Assembly: GCF_001592875.1 (NCBI RefSeq) | Contig: NZ_LSOF01000006.1 | Coordinates: 1 to 47,222 of the forward strand | DNA from: Pseudomonas sp. BMS12 | GTDB taxonomy: Bacteria; Pseudomonadota; Gammaproteobacteria; Pseudomonadales; Pseudomonadaceae | Direction of reading: 5' to 3' | Length of the DNA: 47,222 nt | Shown here: piece after piece, positions 17,518-28,108 of the stretch | How positions within the stretch are numbered: the stretch's first letter is position 1 | Layout: every line of letters begins with the position of its first letter | Made by a program: the position numbers and the translations under genes | The notes under the pieces: model-generated | Database searches by the model: none | The model's input: the letters and a program-made list of their open reading frames with translations, nothing else | Told to the model about the DNA's origin: nothing

Positions 17518-18626
17518 TGATGGCCAGGCCGACACGCTGGTCCGTGGTGGCGCTGAGCGCGCTGCTGACGGCCTGCTCGGCGGCCTCGGGTGATGGCTCG
17601 GGGAGTGCCGCCCTGCAGGCGCCGAGCGGCTACTACCGCGCCGCACCGCCGGCCGAGGGCAAGCCGCGCGAGTGCGAAGCGCCGCCGCCGGCCTACACCG
17701 GCGAGCTGGACTTCCCCAGCAAGTACGAAGGTTCGGACAAGGCCCGCGACAAGCTCAACCCAGATGCGGAAAAACGCTATCTCAAGCTCACCGGTGACAT
17801 GCGCAAGCTGGAAATGGGCGTCAATCGCATGGTCGGGCGCTACTTCAAGTACGGACGGCCGCAGGAAGTCGACTGCACCATGATCTGGCTGAGCAGTTGG
17901 GCCAGTGCCGGCGCCTTGCTCAGCGATCAGCACAACCACACCGGTATGTCGGTGCGCAAATGGACGCTGGGCAGCCTGGCCGGGGCTTACCTGAAATTGA
18001 AGCTTTCCAGTTCCCGGCCGTTGGCCGCGCATCAGGAGCAGAGTCGCCAGGTGGAACAGTGGTTCGGTCAACTGGCCGACAAGGTGGTGGCGGACTGGAA
18101 CGCCTACCCCAAGGAGCGCAGCAACAACCACAACTACTGGGCGGCCTGGTCGGTGATGGCCACGGCGGTGGTCCTCGACCGGCGCGACCTGTTCGACTGG
18201 TCGGTGGCGCAGTATCGCCAAGGCGTCGATCAGGTCACGGCCGAGGGCTATCTGCCGCGCGAGCTGGTGCGCCAGACCCGTGCCTTGTCCTACCACAACT
18301 ACAGCATCGGCCCGTTGTTGATGGTCTCCGCGTTCGCCAAGGCCAATGGCCTCGACCTGCGTGGCGAGAACGACGATGCCATGTTGCGCCTGGCCCGCAA
18401 GCTGGAGGCGGGCCTGCACAACCCGAAGATATTCCAAGAAAAGACCGGCTATGAGCAGGCGCAGGTAGACCTGCAGCAAAGCAGTCGGTTCGCCTGGCTG
18501 GAGCCTTACTGCGCGCTGTATTCGTGCTCGGAGAGCACGGACGCGTGGCGCCGCTCCATCGAGCCACTGAGCACTTATCGGCTCGGTGGCGATCTGACCC
18601 AGCTGTTTTCCGGGCCACTGCCTTGA
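17517..18626 (+). CDS. algL: Alginate lyase, displaced in the operon and with a lipoprotein-like signal
   Basis: Periplasmic mannuronate lyase of polysaccharide lyase family 5, which clears alginate trapped in the periplasm. The 369-residue product keeps the active site: K69 in SKYEGSD, N204/H205 in NNHNYWAAW, and R255 and Y262 in TRALSYHNY, with spacing as in P. aeruginosa (K66, N199, H200, R247, Y254). Two oddities stand out. It lies between algF and algA, not between algX and algI. Its N-terminus MMARPTRWSVVALSALLTAC ends in a lipobox (L17-T-A-C20) followed by Ser, predicting lipidation and outer-membrane sorting, while the P. aeruginosa enzyme has an ordinary signal peptide. The ATG at 17517 overlaps the algF stop (TAATG); ATG at 17520 is an alternative. 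Confidence 0.95.
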   Translation: MMARPTRWSVVALSALLTACSAASGDGSGSAALQAPSGYYRAAPPAEGKPRECEAPPPAYTGELDFPSKYEGSDKARDKLNPDAEKRYLKLTGDMRKLEMGVNRMVGRYFKYGRPQEVDCTMIWLSSWASAGALLSDQHNHTGMSVRKWTLGSLAGAYLKLKLSSSRPLAAHQEQSRQVEQWFGQLADKVVADWNAYPKERSNNHNYWAAWSVMATAVVLDRRDLFDWSVAQYRQGVDQVTAEGYLPRELVRQTRALSYHNYSIGPLLMVSAFAKANGLDLRGENDDAMLRLARKLEAGLHNPKIFQEKTGYEQAQVDLQQSSRFAWLEPYCALYSCSESTDAWRRSIEPLSTYRLGGDLTQLFSGPLP

Positions 18627-18705
18627 GCGTTAACTCCCGTGCCATGGCGTGTGCCTGGGCGGGATCGCGACACATTTCAACGGATATTGAATGGAGACGA
18701 CTCAT

Positions 18706-20148
18706 ATGATCCCGGTAATTCTCTCTGGTGGCAGCGGTTCACGCCTCTGGCCTCTTTCCCGCAAGCTTTACCCCAAGCAGTTCCTCGCCCTGACCGGCGA
18801 GCTCTCGCTGTTCCAGCAAACCTTGCAGCGCCTGGCATTCGAGGGCATGCACAAGCCCCTGGTGGTGTGCAACGTGGAACACCGCTTCATCGTCAACGAG
18901 CAACTCGACAAGATCGGCATCACGCCCCAGGGCATGCTGCTCGAGCCCTTTGGCCGCAACACCGCGCCGGCCGTGGCTATGGCGGCACTGCAGCTGCTCG
19001 CCGAGGGGCGCGACGAGCTGATGCTGGTGCTGCCGGCCGACCACGTGATCTCCGATGAGCTGGCCTTGCGCAAGGCTCTGGAGCTGGCACGCATCGCCGC
19101 CGAGGAAGGTGAAATGGTGCTGTTCGGCATTCCCGCCAGCAGCCCGGAAACCGGCTTCGGCTATATCAAGGCGGCGCGCGGTGAGGAGGGCGACAGCCTG
19201 GTGCCAGGCGCCTACCGGGTCATGCAGTTCGTCGAAAAGCCGGATCACGCGCGTGCCAGCGAGTTCGTGCGCAACGGTGGCTACTACTGGAACAGCGGCA
19301 TGTTCCTGTTCCGTGCCAGCCGCTACCTGGACGAACTGCGCAGCCACGAGCCGGATATCTACGACACCTGCGTGCTGGCGATGGAACGCAGCAAGACCAG
19401 CGGATCGGTGGTGAATATCGACGCCGGCACCTTCGAGTGCTGCCCGGACAACTCCATCGACTATGCGGTGATGGAGAAGACCGAGCGTGCCTGCGTGGTG
19501 CCGCTGTCCGCCGGCTGGAACGATGTCGGTTCCTGGTCCTCGCTGTGGGACGTGCACGAGAAGGACAGTGACGGCAACGTGCTCAAGGGCGACGTGGTCA
19601 CCCACAGCAGCCATAACAGCTTCGTGCACTCCACCTCCAAGCTGGTGACCCTGGTGGGCATGGACGACGTGGTGGTGGTGGAAACCAAGGACGCGCTGAT
19701 GGTCGCCCACAAGGACGCGGTGCAGGACGTCAAGAAGCTGGTCAATGTGCTCGACGGCCAGCGGCGCCAGGAGACCCAGAGCCATTGTGCCGTATACCGT
19801 CCCTGGGGCAGCTACGACTCGGTGGACAATGGCGTGCGCCATCAGGTCAAGCACATCACGGTCAAGCCGGGTGCGCAGTTGTCGCTGCAGATGCATCACC
19901 ACCGTGCCGAGCACTGGATCGTGGTGTCGGGCACAGCGCAGGTGACCTGCGACGACCAGGTGTTCCTGCTCACCGAGAACCAGTCCACCTATATCCCCAT
20001 CGCTTCGGTGCACCGCCTGGCCAACCCCGGCAAGATTCCGCTGGAGATCATCGAGGTGCAGTCCGGCAGCTATCTCGGTGAGGACGACATCGAGCGCCTG
20101 GAGGATGTCTACGGTCGAACCCCGGCCAAGCCGGCGACGGTGAGCTGA
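18706..20148 (+). CDS. algA: Mannose-6-phosphate isomerase / mannose-1-phosphate guanylyltransferase
   Basis: Bifunctional enzyme making GDP-mannose for alginate: fructose-6-phosphate to mannose-6-phosphate (C-terminal type II PMI) and mannose-1-phosphate to GDP-mannose (N-terminal GMP). The 480-residue product shows the GMP signature LSGGSGSRLWPLSRKLYPKQ at residues 6-25, FVEKP near residue 180, and the PMI cupin metal motif QMHHHRAEHWIVVSG near residue 395. ATG at 18706 is chosen because GGAGACGACTCAT precedes it and its orthologues start there; ATG at 18691 lacks a ribosome site. It is 79 bases from algL, the largest gap in the operon after algD-alg8. A strong terminator follows. Confidence 0.97.
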   Translation: MIPVILSGGSGSRLWPLSRKLYPKQFLALTGELSLFQQTLQRLAFEGMHKPLVVCNVEHRFIVNEQLDKIGITPQGMLLEPFGRNTAPAVAMAALQLLAEGRDELMLVLPADHVISDELALRKALELARIAAEEGEMVLFGIPASSPETGFGYIKAARGEEGDSLVPGAYRVMQFVEKPDHARASEFVRNGGYYWNSGMFLFRASRYLDELRSHEPDIYDTCVLAMERSKTSGSVVNIDAGTFECCPDNSIDYAVMEKTERACVVPLSAGWNDVGSWSSLWDVHEKDSDGNVLKGDVVTHSSHNSFVHSTSKLVTLVGMDDVVVVETKDALMVAHKDAVQDVKKLVNVLDGQRRQETQSHCAVYRPWGSYDSVDNGVRHQVKHITVKPGAQLSLQMHHHRAEHWIVVSGTAQVTCDDQVFLLTENQSTYIPIASVHRLANPGKIPLEIIEVQSGSYLGEDDIERLEDVYGRTPAKPATVS

Positions 20149-20153
20149 TGCAG

Positions 20154-20181
20154 AAAGGGCGGCCAGTTGGCCGCCCTTTTT
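20154..20181 (+). terminator. Rho-independent terminator of the alginate operon
   Basis: AAAGGGCGGCC (20154-20164) pairs perfectly with GGCCGCCCTTT (20169-20179) around a 4-base loop and is followed by T residues. It sits six bases after the algA stop and faces acnA, which ends at 20288 on the other strand. With an A tract on its left it may serve both directions. Confidence 0.92.
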
Positions 20182-20287
20182 CTTGCTGAGTCCATGCCAA
20201 TTTACTGCCCGTGGCGAGTACACCCTACGAGCCTTGCCTTACCTCACGTTCCGGCCGGGCGGCGTACCGCGCGCCCGCGTGTGGGCA

Positions 20288-23029
<2,742 letters not shown>

Positions 23030-23166
23030 TTTGATTCTCCTGCTCATCAGGCGGCGAGCCCTGAGAAACTAGACCCTGAGGTCAACTCCCGCCACTGCAC
23101 TGGACTGGTCGAGTGCGCTTAGGGTTCCCTAGTCGGCTATCATGCGCGGCCTCGAGGAGAGCCCAG

Positions 23167-24216
23167 ATGAATACCCTGTTACTGCACTGCCGCCCCGGTT
23201 TCGAGGGCGAAGTCTGCGCCGAGATCGCCGAGCAGGCCGCCCGCCTGAGCGTGGCCGGCTATGCCAAGGGCAAGGCCAATGGCGCCCACGCCGAGTTCGT
23301 CTGCAGCGAGCCGGACGGCGCCGAACGGCTGATGCAAGGCCAGCGCTTCAACCGCTTGATCTTCCCGCGTCAGTGGGCCCGAGGCGACTATCTGGCATTG
23401 CCGGAAACCGACCGTATCAGCGTGCTGCTGCAGGCCCTGGCCGATTACCCGCAGTGCGGCAGCCTGTGGCTGGAAGTGTTCGACAGCAATGACGGCAAAG
23501 AACTGTCGAACTTCTGCAAGAAGTTCGAGGCGCCGCTGCGCAAGGCCCTGGAAAAGGCCGGGCGCTTGGTCGACGATCCGCACAAACCGCGCCTGTTGCT
23601 GACCTTCAAGAGTGGTCGCGAGGTCTTCCTCGGCCTCGCCGAGCCGGCCAACTCGGCGCTCTGGCCCATGGGTATCCCGCGGTTGAAGTTCCCCCGCGAG
23701 GCACCCAGCCGCTCGACGCTGAAGCTGGAGGAGGCCTGGCACTTCTTCATCCCGCGCGAGCAATGGGACACGCGCATCTCCGATGAGATGACCGGCGTCG
23801 ACCTCGGTGCGTCGCCCGGCGGCTGGACCTATCAACTGGTCAAGCGCGGCATGCTGGTGACCGCCATCGACAACGGGCCGATGGCCGAGAGCCTGATGGA
23901 TACCGGCCTGGTCACTCACCTGATGGTCGATGGCTTCACCTGGAAGCCCAAACAGCCGGTGGACTGGATGGTCTGCGACATCGTCGAGAAGCCGGCGCGC
24001 AACGCCGCGCTGCTGGAAACCTGGATCGGCGAAGGCCTGTGCCGCGAGGCGGTGGTCAACCTCAAGCTGCCGATGAAGCAGCGCTACGCCGAGGTGCGCA
24101 AGCTGCTGCAGCGCCTGGAAGAGTCGTTTGCCGCACGCAAGATCAAGGTCTCCATTGCGTGCAAGCAGCTCTACCACGACCGCGAGGAAGTTACCTGCCA
24201 TCTGCGTCGGCTGTAG
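23167..24216 (+). CDS. rlmM: 23S rRNA 2'-O-ribose C2498 methyltransferase
   Basis: SAM-dependent methyltransferase that modifies 23S rRNA C2498. The 349-residue product has an N-terminal THUMP-like region and a C-terminal Rossmann/RrmJ-like domain. The SAM-binding motif is VDLGASPGGWTYQLVKRG, motif IV is DWMVCDIVEKP, and the catalytic lysine region is VVNLKLPMKQRY. The start at 23167 follows GAGGAGAGCCCAG and begins MNTLLLHCRPGFEGEVCAEI like its orthologues; the frame is open back to 23113. It converges with the small minus-strand gene that ends at 24231. Confidence 0.95.
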   Translation: MNTLLLHCRPGFEGEVCAEIAEQAARLSVAGYAKGKANGAHAEFVCSEPDGAERLMQGQRFNRLIFPRQWARGDYLALPETDRISVLLQALADYPQCGSLWLEVFDSNDGKELSNFCKKFEAPLRKALEKAGRLVDDPHKPRLLLTFKSGREVFLGLAEPANSALWPMGIPRLKFPREAPSRSTLKLEEAWHFFIPREQWDTRISDEMTGVDLGASPGGWTYQLVKRGMLVTAIDNGPMAESLMDTGLVTHLMVDGFTWKPKQPVDWMVCDIVEKPARNAALLETWIGEGLCREAVVNLKLPMKQRYAEVRKLLQRLEESFAARKIKVSIACKQLYHDREEVTCHLRRL

Positions 24217-24230
24217 TCGGCAGTGGCTGT

Positions 24231-24419
24231 TCATTCGCGAGCCGGGTGCGTTCCGGCATCGGCTGTGCGGCAGGCCCAGTAGCTCTGCTTGTGCCCCCTG
24301 GCCTGGTATTTCCGGGCCAGACGCTCAGCCGCCTGGCGGCCGAGAGCGGTGCGCACGACGAATCGGTTGCCATTGTCATCCAGGCGCATCACGCACCAGC
24401 TCTGGTCGCCGTCCGCCAC
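24231..24419 (-). CDS. Small conserved-looking protein (62 residues), function unknown
   Basis: Reading from a GTG at 24419, the product starts (M)ADGDQSWCVMRLDDNGNRFV, continues VRTALGRQAAERLARKYQA and RGHKQSYWACR, and ends at 24231. GGGAGGG, a strong ribosome site, lies about 7 bases upstream of the GTG. The composition (beta-beta-alpha pattern, ending in a GHKQxYW strand) looks like a folded protein, and it fills a gap that no other gene explains. I believe similar small proteins occur in other Pseudomonas but cannot verify this here. It diverges from tusA with 71 bases between the starts. Function cannot be given. Confidence 0.7.
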   Translation of the reverse strand: MADGDQSWCVMRLDDNGNRFVVRTALGRQAAERLARKYQARGHKQSYWACRTADAGTHPARE

Positions 24420-24490
24420 CTTTTACCCTCCCGCGCTGGGCTCCTTGCGGCCTTTGCGCCACAATAGCCGGCAGTTTTTCGGAGTAGCCC

Positions 24491-24730
24491 ATGTCCCTGC
24501 AACCCGACGCCATTCTCGACGCCACCGGCCTCAACTGCCCCGAGCCGGTGATGATGCTGCACAACAAAGTGCGTGACCTGCCGGCCGGCGGCCTGCTCAA
24601 GGTGATCGCTACCGACCCCTCGACCAAGCGCGATATCCCCAAGTTCTGCGTGTTCCTCGACCACCAGCTAGTGGAGCAGAGCGAAGAGGGCGGTACCTAC
24701 CTGTACTGGATCCGCAAGAAGCCGGCCTGA
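24491..24730 (+). CDS. tusA: Sulfur carrier protein TusA
   Basis: Small cytoplasmic sulfur-relay protein (79 residues) that accepts persulfide sulfur from IscS for tRNA 2-thiouridine and other uses. It contains the family signature [20 protein letters not shown] with the sulfur-bearing cysteine in CPEP, then the [12 protein letters not shown] strand-helix. The length is typical. CGGAGTAGCCC precedes the ATG. Its TGA shares a base with the ATG of the next gene (TGATG), so the two are probably co-transcribed. Confidence 0.95.
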   Translation: MSLQPDAILDATGLNCPEPVMMLHNKVRDLPAGGLLKVIATDPSTKRDIPKFCVFLDHQLVEQSEEGGTYLYWIRKKPA

Positions 24731-25182
24731 TGACCTATTACTTCGCCTATGGCTCCAACATGAACCCTGCGCGCATGCAGGCGCGCGGGTTGCGGGTGGA
24801 GGAGGCGCTGGCGGGGCGTCTGGCGGGCTACGCGCTGTGCTTCAACAAGCGCGCTCACGATCATCCGGGGCGCGGCTACGCCAATATCCGCCACCAGGCA
24901 GGTGCAGTGGTCGAGGGCGTGCTCTATCGCCTGGCCGGCGCCGACGAAATCCTCAAGATGGACCCCTTCGAAGGCACGCCTGTCTACTACAGCCGCGAGT
25001 GCATGCTGATCGATAGCGCTCGCGGGCCCATCGCCGCCTGGCTCTATGTCGCCAACCCGGCCTGGCGCGCGGAAGGGCTGGCGCCCAGTGTCAGTTACCT
25101 GAACCACCTGCTGGCCGGGCGTGAGCTGCTATCCGCCGACTACTGGGCGGCGCTGGCTGCCACCGCTGCGCTGGACGACTGA
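24730..25182 (+). CDS. Gamma-glutamylcyclotransferase-like protein (AIG2/GGCT fold)
   Basis: A 150-residue GGCT-fold protein. It begins [20 protein letters not shown] with the YGSNM substrate-loop motif. The presumed catalytic glutamate lies in KMDPFEGTPVYYSR. Members act on gamma-glutamyl amines or release 5-oxoproline from gamma-glutamyl peptides; the substrate here is unknown. The start overlaps the tusA stop. Its last 43 bases overlap the 3' end of the convergent MATE gene, and both reading frames look intact. Confidence 0.88.
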   Translation: MTYYFAYGSNMNPARMQARGLRVEEALAGRLAGYALCFNKRAHDHPGRGYANIRHQAGAVVEGVLYRLAGADEILKMDPFEGTPVYYSRECMLIDSARGPIAAWLYVANPAWRAEGLAPSVSYLNHLLAGRELLSADYWAALAATAALDD

Positions 25183-26546
25183 CGGCGAATCTGCCGACGC
25201 GCACTGCGCGCCAGGCGCACCCCGAGCAGCAGCGCGGCGCAGGTCAGGCCCACCACCAGCCCCTGCCACAACCCTTTTGGCCCCGAGGGCTCGCCGAACC
25301 AGTCGGCCAGGCCGAGGCCGTAGCCTACCGGCAAGCCGATGCCCCAGTAGGCGAACAGGGTAAACAGCATGGTCGCACGGGTGTCCTGATAACCGCGCAG
25401 GGCGCCGGCGGCGGTGACCTGCACCGCGTCGGAGAACTGGAACAGCGCCGAATAGACCATCAGCGAGGCGGCGATGGCGATCACCGTCGGGTCCGGGGTG
25501 TAGATCGCGGCAATCTGCTCGCGCAGCAACAGCACCAGGCTGGCGGACAGGCAGGCATAGGAAAGCGCGGTACCCATCGCCACACCGGCGGCGAAGCGTG
25601 CATCGCGCGGCGCGCCACGGCCAAGCGACTGGCCGACCCGCACGGTGGCGGCCATACCCAGGGAGTAGGGGATCATGAAGATCATCGAGCTGAAGTTGAG
25701 GGCGATCTGGTGGCCGGCCACCACATTGGCGCCGAGGCCACCGATCAGCAGGGCGATCACCGCGAAGATGCTCGACTCGGCGAACACTGCCACACCGATC
25801 GGCACGCCGACCGAGAGCAGGCGTTGCATGACTGCCCAGCGTGGCAGCTCGAAGCGAGCGAACAGCCGACTCGGTTTGTAGTAGGGCGCCCAGTTCACCC
25901 AAAACAGCATGCCCAGCAGCATGCACCACATGACTATGCCGGTGGCCCAGCCACAGCCGACACCGCCGAGGGCAGGCAGGCCCAGCTTGCCGTAGATCAG
26001 CACATAGTTGATCGGGATATTCAGCAGCAGGCCGATCAGGCTCAGCACCATGCTCGGCCGGGTATGGCCAAGACCGTCACTGAAACAGCGCAACACGTAA
26101 TACAGCGCCACGGCCGGGAAGCCGCAGGCGACGCCGCGCAGATAGCCCATGGCCGGTTCGATCAAGCTTGGGTCGACCTGCATCAGGGTAAGTACCGGCG
26201 TGGCATTCCATAGCAGTACGGCGCAGCTGCAACCGACGAACAACCCCAGCCACAGGGCCTGGCGCACCAGCGGCCCGGTTTCGGCCTGCTGTCCGGCGCC
26301 AAAGCGCTGCGCTACCTTGGCGGTGGTGGCCAGGAGCACGCCGGTCATGAACAGGAATACCGGTATCCACAGCGAATTGCCCAGCGCCACGGCGGCCAGG
26401 TCGTGGGCACCGACGCGCCCGGCCATCACGGTGTCGACGAAGCCCATGGCGGTGTTGGCCAGTTGGGCAATGATGATCGGAATGGCCAGCTTCAGCAGGG
26501 CACGTAGTTCGGCGCGCACGCGAGCGGGGCGGGTGAGGGTGGACAT
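25140..26546 (-). CDS. MATE family multidrug exporter (NorM/PmpM-like)
   Basis: Inner-membrane cation-coupled drug exporter of about 468 residues with roughly twelve hydrophobic segments in two similar halves, starting LLKLAIPIIIAQLANTAMGF and VDTVMAGRVGAHDLAAVALG, the usual MATE N-terminus. The repeat half begins near LSVGVPIGVAVFAESSIFAV. P. aeruginosa PmpM is the nearest named relative I can suggest, but substrate range is unknown. ATG at 26546 is chosen over an upstream TTG at 26558; no good ribosome site is seen for either. It diverges from pdxB. Confidence 0.92.
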   Translation of the reverse strand: MSTLTRPARVRAELRALLKLAIPIIIAQLANTAMGFVDTVMAGRVGAHDLAAVALGNSLWIPVFLFMTGVLLATTAKVAQRFGAGQQAETGPLVRQALWLGLFVGCSCAVLLWNATPVLTLMQVDPSLIEPAMGYLRGVACGFPAVALYYVLRCFSDGLGHTRPSMVLSLIGLLLNIPINYVLIYGKLGLPALGGVGCGWATGIVMWCMLLGMLFWVNWAPYYKPSRLFARFELPRWAVMQRLLSVGVPIGVAVFAESSIFAVIALLIGGLGANVVAGHQIALNFSSMIFMIPYSLGMAATVRVGQSLGRGAPRDARFAAGVAMGTALSYACLSASLVLLLREQIAAIYTPDPTVIAIAASLMVYSALFQFSDAVQVTAAGALRGYQDTRATMLFTLFAYWGIGLPVGYGLGLADWFGEPSGPKGLWQGLVVGLTCAALLLGVRLARSARRQIRRQSSSAAVAASAAQ

Positions 26547-26620
26547 CGACAGGACCAAGCTTGAGCGGGCGGCTAGTCTAGCCCTGACGTGATGGTCAGG
26601 AAAGCACCGTGCAGCAGCGC

Positions 26621-26649
26621 TTACCGCTGGGCGTCTAAGCGCCTAGAAT
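26621..26649 (+). promoter_or_regulatory. Possible sigma-70 promoter of pdxB
   Basis: TTACCG at 26621-26626, a 17-base spacer and TAGAAT at 26644-26649 form a fair sigma-70 promoter 24 bases upstream of the pdxB start. The match to -35 is only partial. Confidence 0.45.
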
Positions 26650-26673
26650 GCGCCCAGTCATCAGGAGTGCCCC

Positions 26674-27804
26674 ATGCAGATAGTCGCCGACGAAAACATC
26701 CCGCTGCTCGACGAGTTCTTTGCCGGTTTCGGTGCGATCAAGCGCCACCCCGGCCGCGCCATCGACCGTGCCGCGCTGGGCGACGCCGAAGTGCTGCTGG
26801 TGCGTTCGGTCACCCGCGTCGACCGCGCCTTGCTGGAGGGTAGCCAGGTGCGTTTCGTCGGTACCTGCACCATCGGCACCGACCATCTCGACCTGGACTA
26901 TTTCGCCGAGGCCGGCATCGCCTGGTCCAGCGCCCCCGGTTGCAATGCCCGTGGCGTGGTGGACTACGTACTCGGCAGCCTGCTGGCCCTAGCCGAGCGC
27001 ACGGGTGCCCGACTGCCCGAGCGTCGCTACGGAGTGGTTGGCGCCGGCCAGGTCGGCGGCCGGCTGGTGGAGGTGCTGCGCGGCATGGGCTGGGACGTGC
27101 GGGTGTGCGACCCGCCGCGCCAGGCGGCCGAGGGCGGTAATTTCGTCGAGCTGGCGAGCGTCCTGCGCGAGTGCGATGTGATCAGCCTGCACACGCCACT
27201 GGATGCCGGTACTCGCCACCTGATCGGAGACGAACAGCTGCAGCAGCTCAAGCCGGGGGCCTGGCTGATCAATGCCAGCCGTGGTGCGGTAGTCGACAAC
27301 CTGGCATTAAAAACGCACCTGCAAGGCGGTGCCGATCTGCAGGTGGCGCTGGACGTGTGGGAAGGCGAGCCGTTGGTCGACCCCGAACTGGCGGCCCTGT
27401 GCCAGATCGCTACCCCGCATATCGCCGGCTACAGCCTGGACGGCAAGCTGCGCGGTACGGCGCAGATCTACCAGGCCTATTGCCGGGCCATGGGCCTGGT
27501 GGAGCAGGTGCAACTGAATGATCTGTTGCCGGCGCCCTGGCTCAATACGTTGGAACTGCATGAAACGGCGGCCATCGACTGGAGCCTGGCCAGCCTGTGC
27601 CGGGCGGTGTACGACCCGCGCCGCGACGATGCTGACTTCCGCCGTTCACTGGTGGGCGACGCAGCGCAGCGCAAGGCGGCCTTCGACGCCCTGCGTAAAC
27701 ACTATCCCTATCGTCGTGAAATCGATGGCCTGCAGGTGCGCCTCAGTGGTGATGCGCCGCACCTGGCGCAGCTGGCCACCGCCCTGGGCTGTCGCCTGCT
27801 GTAA
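26674..27804 (+). CDS. pdxB: Erythronate-4-phosphate dehydrogenase
   Basis: NAD-dependent dehydrogenase of pyridoxal 5'-phosphate synthesis, second step of the DXP-dependent route, cytoplasmic. The 376-residue protein begins [20 protein letters not shown]. The nucleotide-binding motif is [16 protein letters not shown] near residue 118. Catalytic arginine, glutamate and histidine contexts are [17 protein letters not shown] and [15 protein letters not shown]. The PdxB-specific C-terminal dimerisation domain follows from about residue 285. CAGGAGTGCCCC precedes the start. Confidence 0.96.
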   Translation: MQIVADENIPLLDEFFAGFGAIKRHPGRAIDRAALGDAEVLLVRSVTRVDRALLEGSQVRFVGTCTIGTDHLDLDYFAEAGIAWSSAPGCNARGVVDYVLGSLLALAERTGARLPERRYGVVGAGQVGGRLVEVLRGMGWDVRVCDPPRQAAEGGNFVELASVLRECDVISLHTPLDAGTRHLIGDEQLQQLKPGAWLINASRGAVVDNLALKTHLQGGADLQVALDVWEGEPLVDPELAALCQIATPHIAGYSLDGKLRGTAQIYQAYCRAMGLVEQVQLNDLLPAPWLNTLELHETAAIDWSLASLCRAVYDPRRDDADFRRSLVGDAAQRKAAFDALRKHYPYRREIDGLQVRLSGDAPHLAQLATALGCRLL

Positions 27805-27820
27805 CTGGCAGAATTGCGCG

Positions 27821-27994
27821 TCAGGCGTGCCGTGGCGCTTGCCAGTTCTTGTCCAGTTCGCGACAGGCCTGCTGGATCATCTGCTCGGTGATGGGGATTT
27901 CCCGACCTTCGGCGTCGATGATCGAGCCGCCCACCGGCTGTTGCGGATTGAGTGGGGTAACGCGAGGTTGCGGGGACTGCTGTTGCGCTTTCAT
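27821..27994 (-). CDS. Small hypothetical protein (57 residues)
   Basis: The ATG at 27994 follows a strong CAGGAGAATCGGCC ribosome site on the minus strand. The product starts MKAQQQSPQPRVTPLNPQQP and continues VGGSIIDAEGREIPITEQMI and QQACRELDKNWQAPRHA. A proline/glutamine-rich N-terminus is followed by a short strand and an amphipathic helix. There is no signal peptide, membrane segment or recognisable motif. It ends 16 bases after the convergent pdxB stop and diverges from the kinase-like gene at 28109. The good ribosome site and sensible codon use argue that it is real. Function unknown. Confidence 0.7.
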   Translation of the reverse strand: MKAQQQSPQPRVTPLNPQQPVGGSIIDAEGREIPITEQMIQQACRELDKNWQAPRHA

Positions 27995-28076
27995 GGCCGA
28001 TTCTCCTGGCTGTAGAAACAGTCTAGGCAGGGCATATGAAGGCGCCGTGACAGCTGGCGCGAGAGGTTTATTCGGG

Positions 28077-28090
28077 GCACCGAACGGTGC
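28077..28090. promoter_or_regulatory. Short perfect palindrome in a divergent spacer
   Basis: GCACCG-AA-CGGTGC is a 14-base perfect inverted repeat lying 18 bases before the start of the kinase-like gene and upstream of the divergent 57-residue gene. It could be an operator or a chance GC palindrome. Confidence 0.3.
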
Positions 28091-28108
28091 GCCTTGCTTG
28101 GAGTGGTT

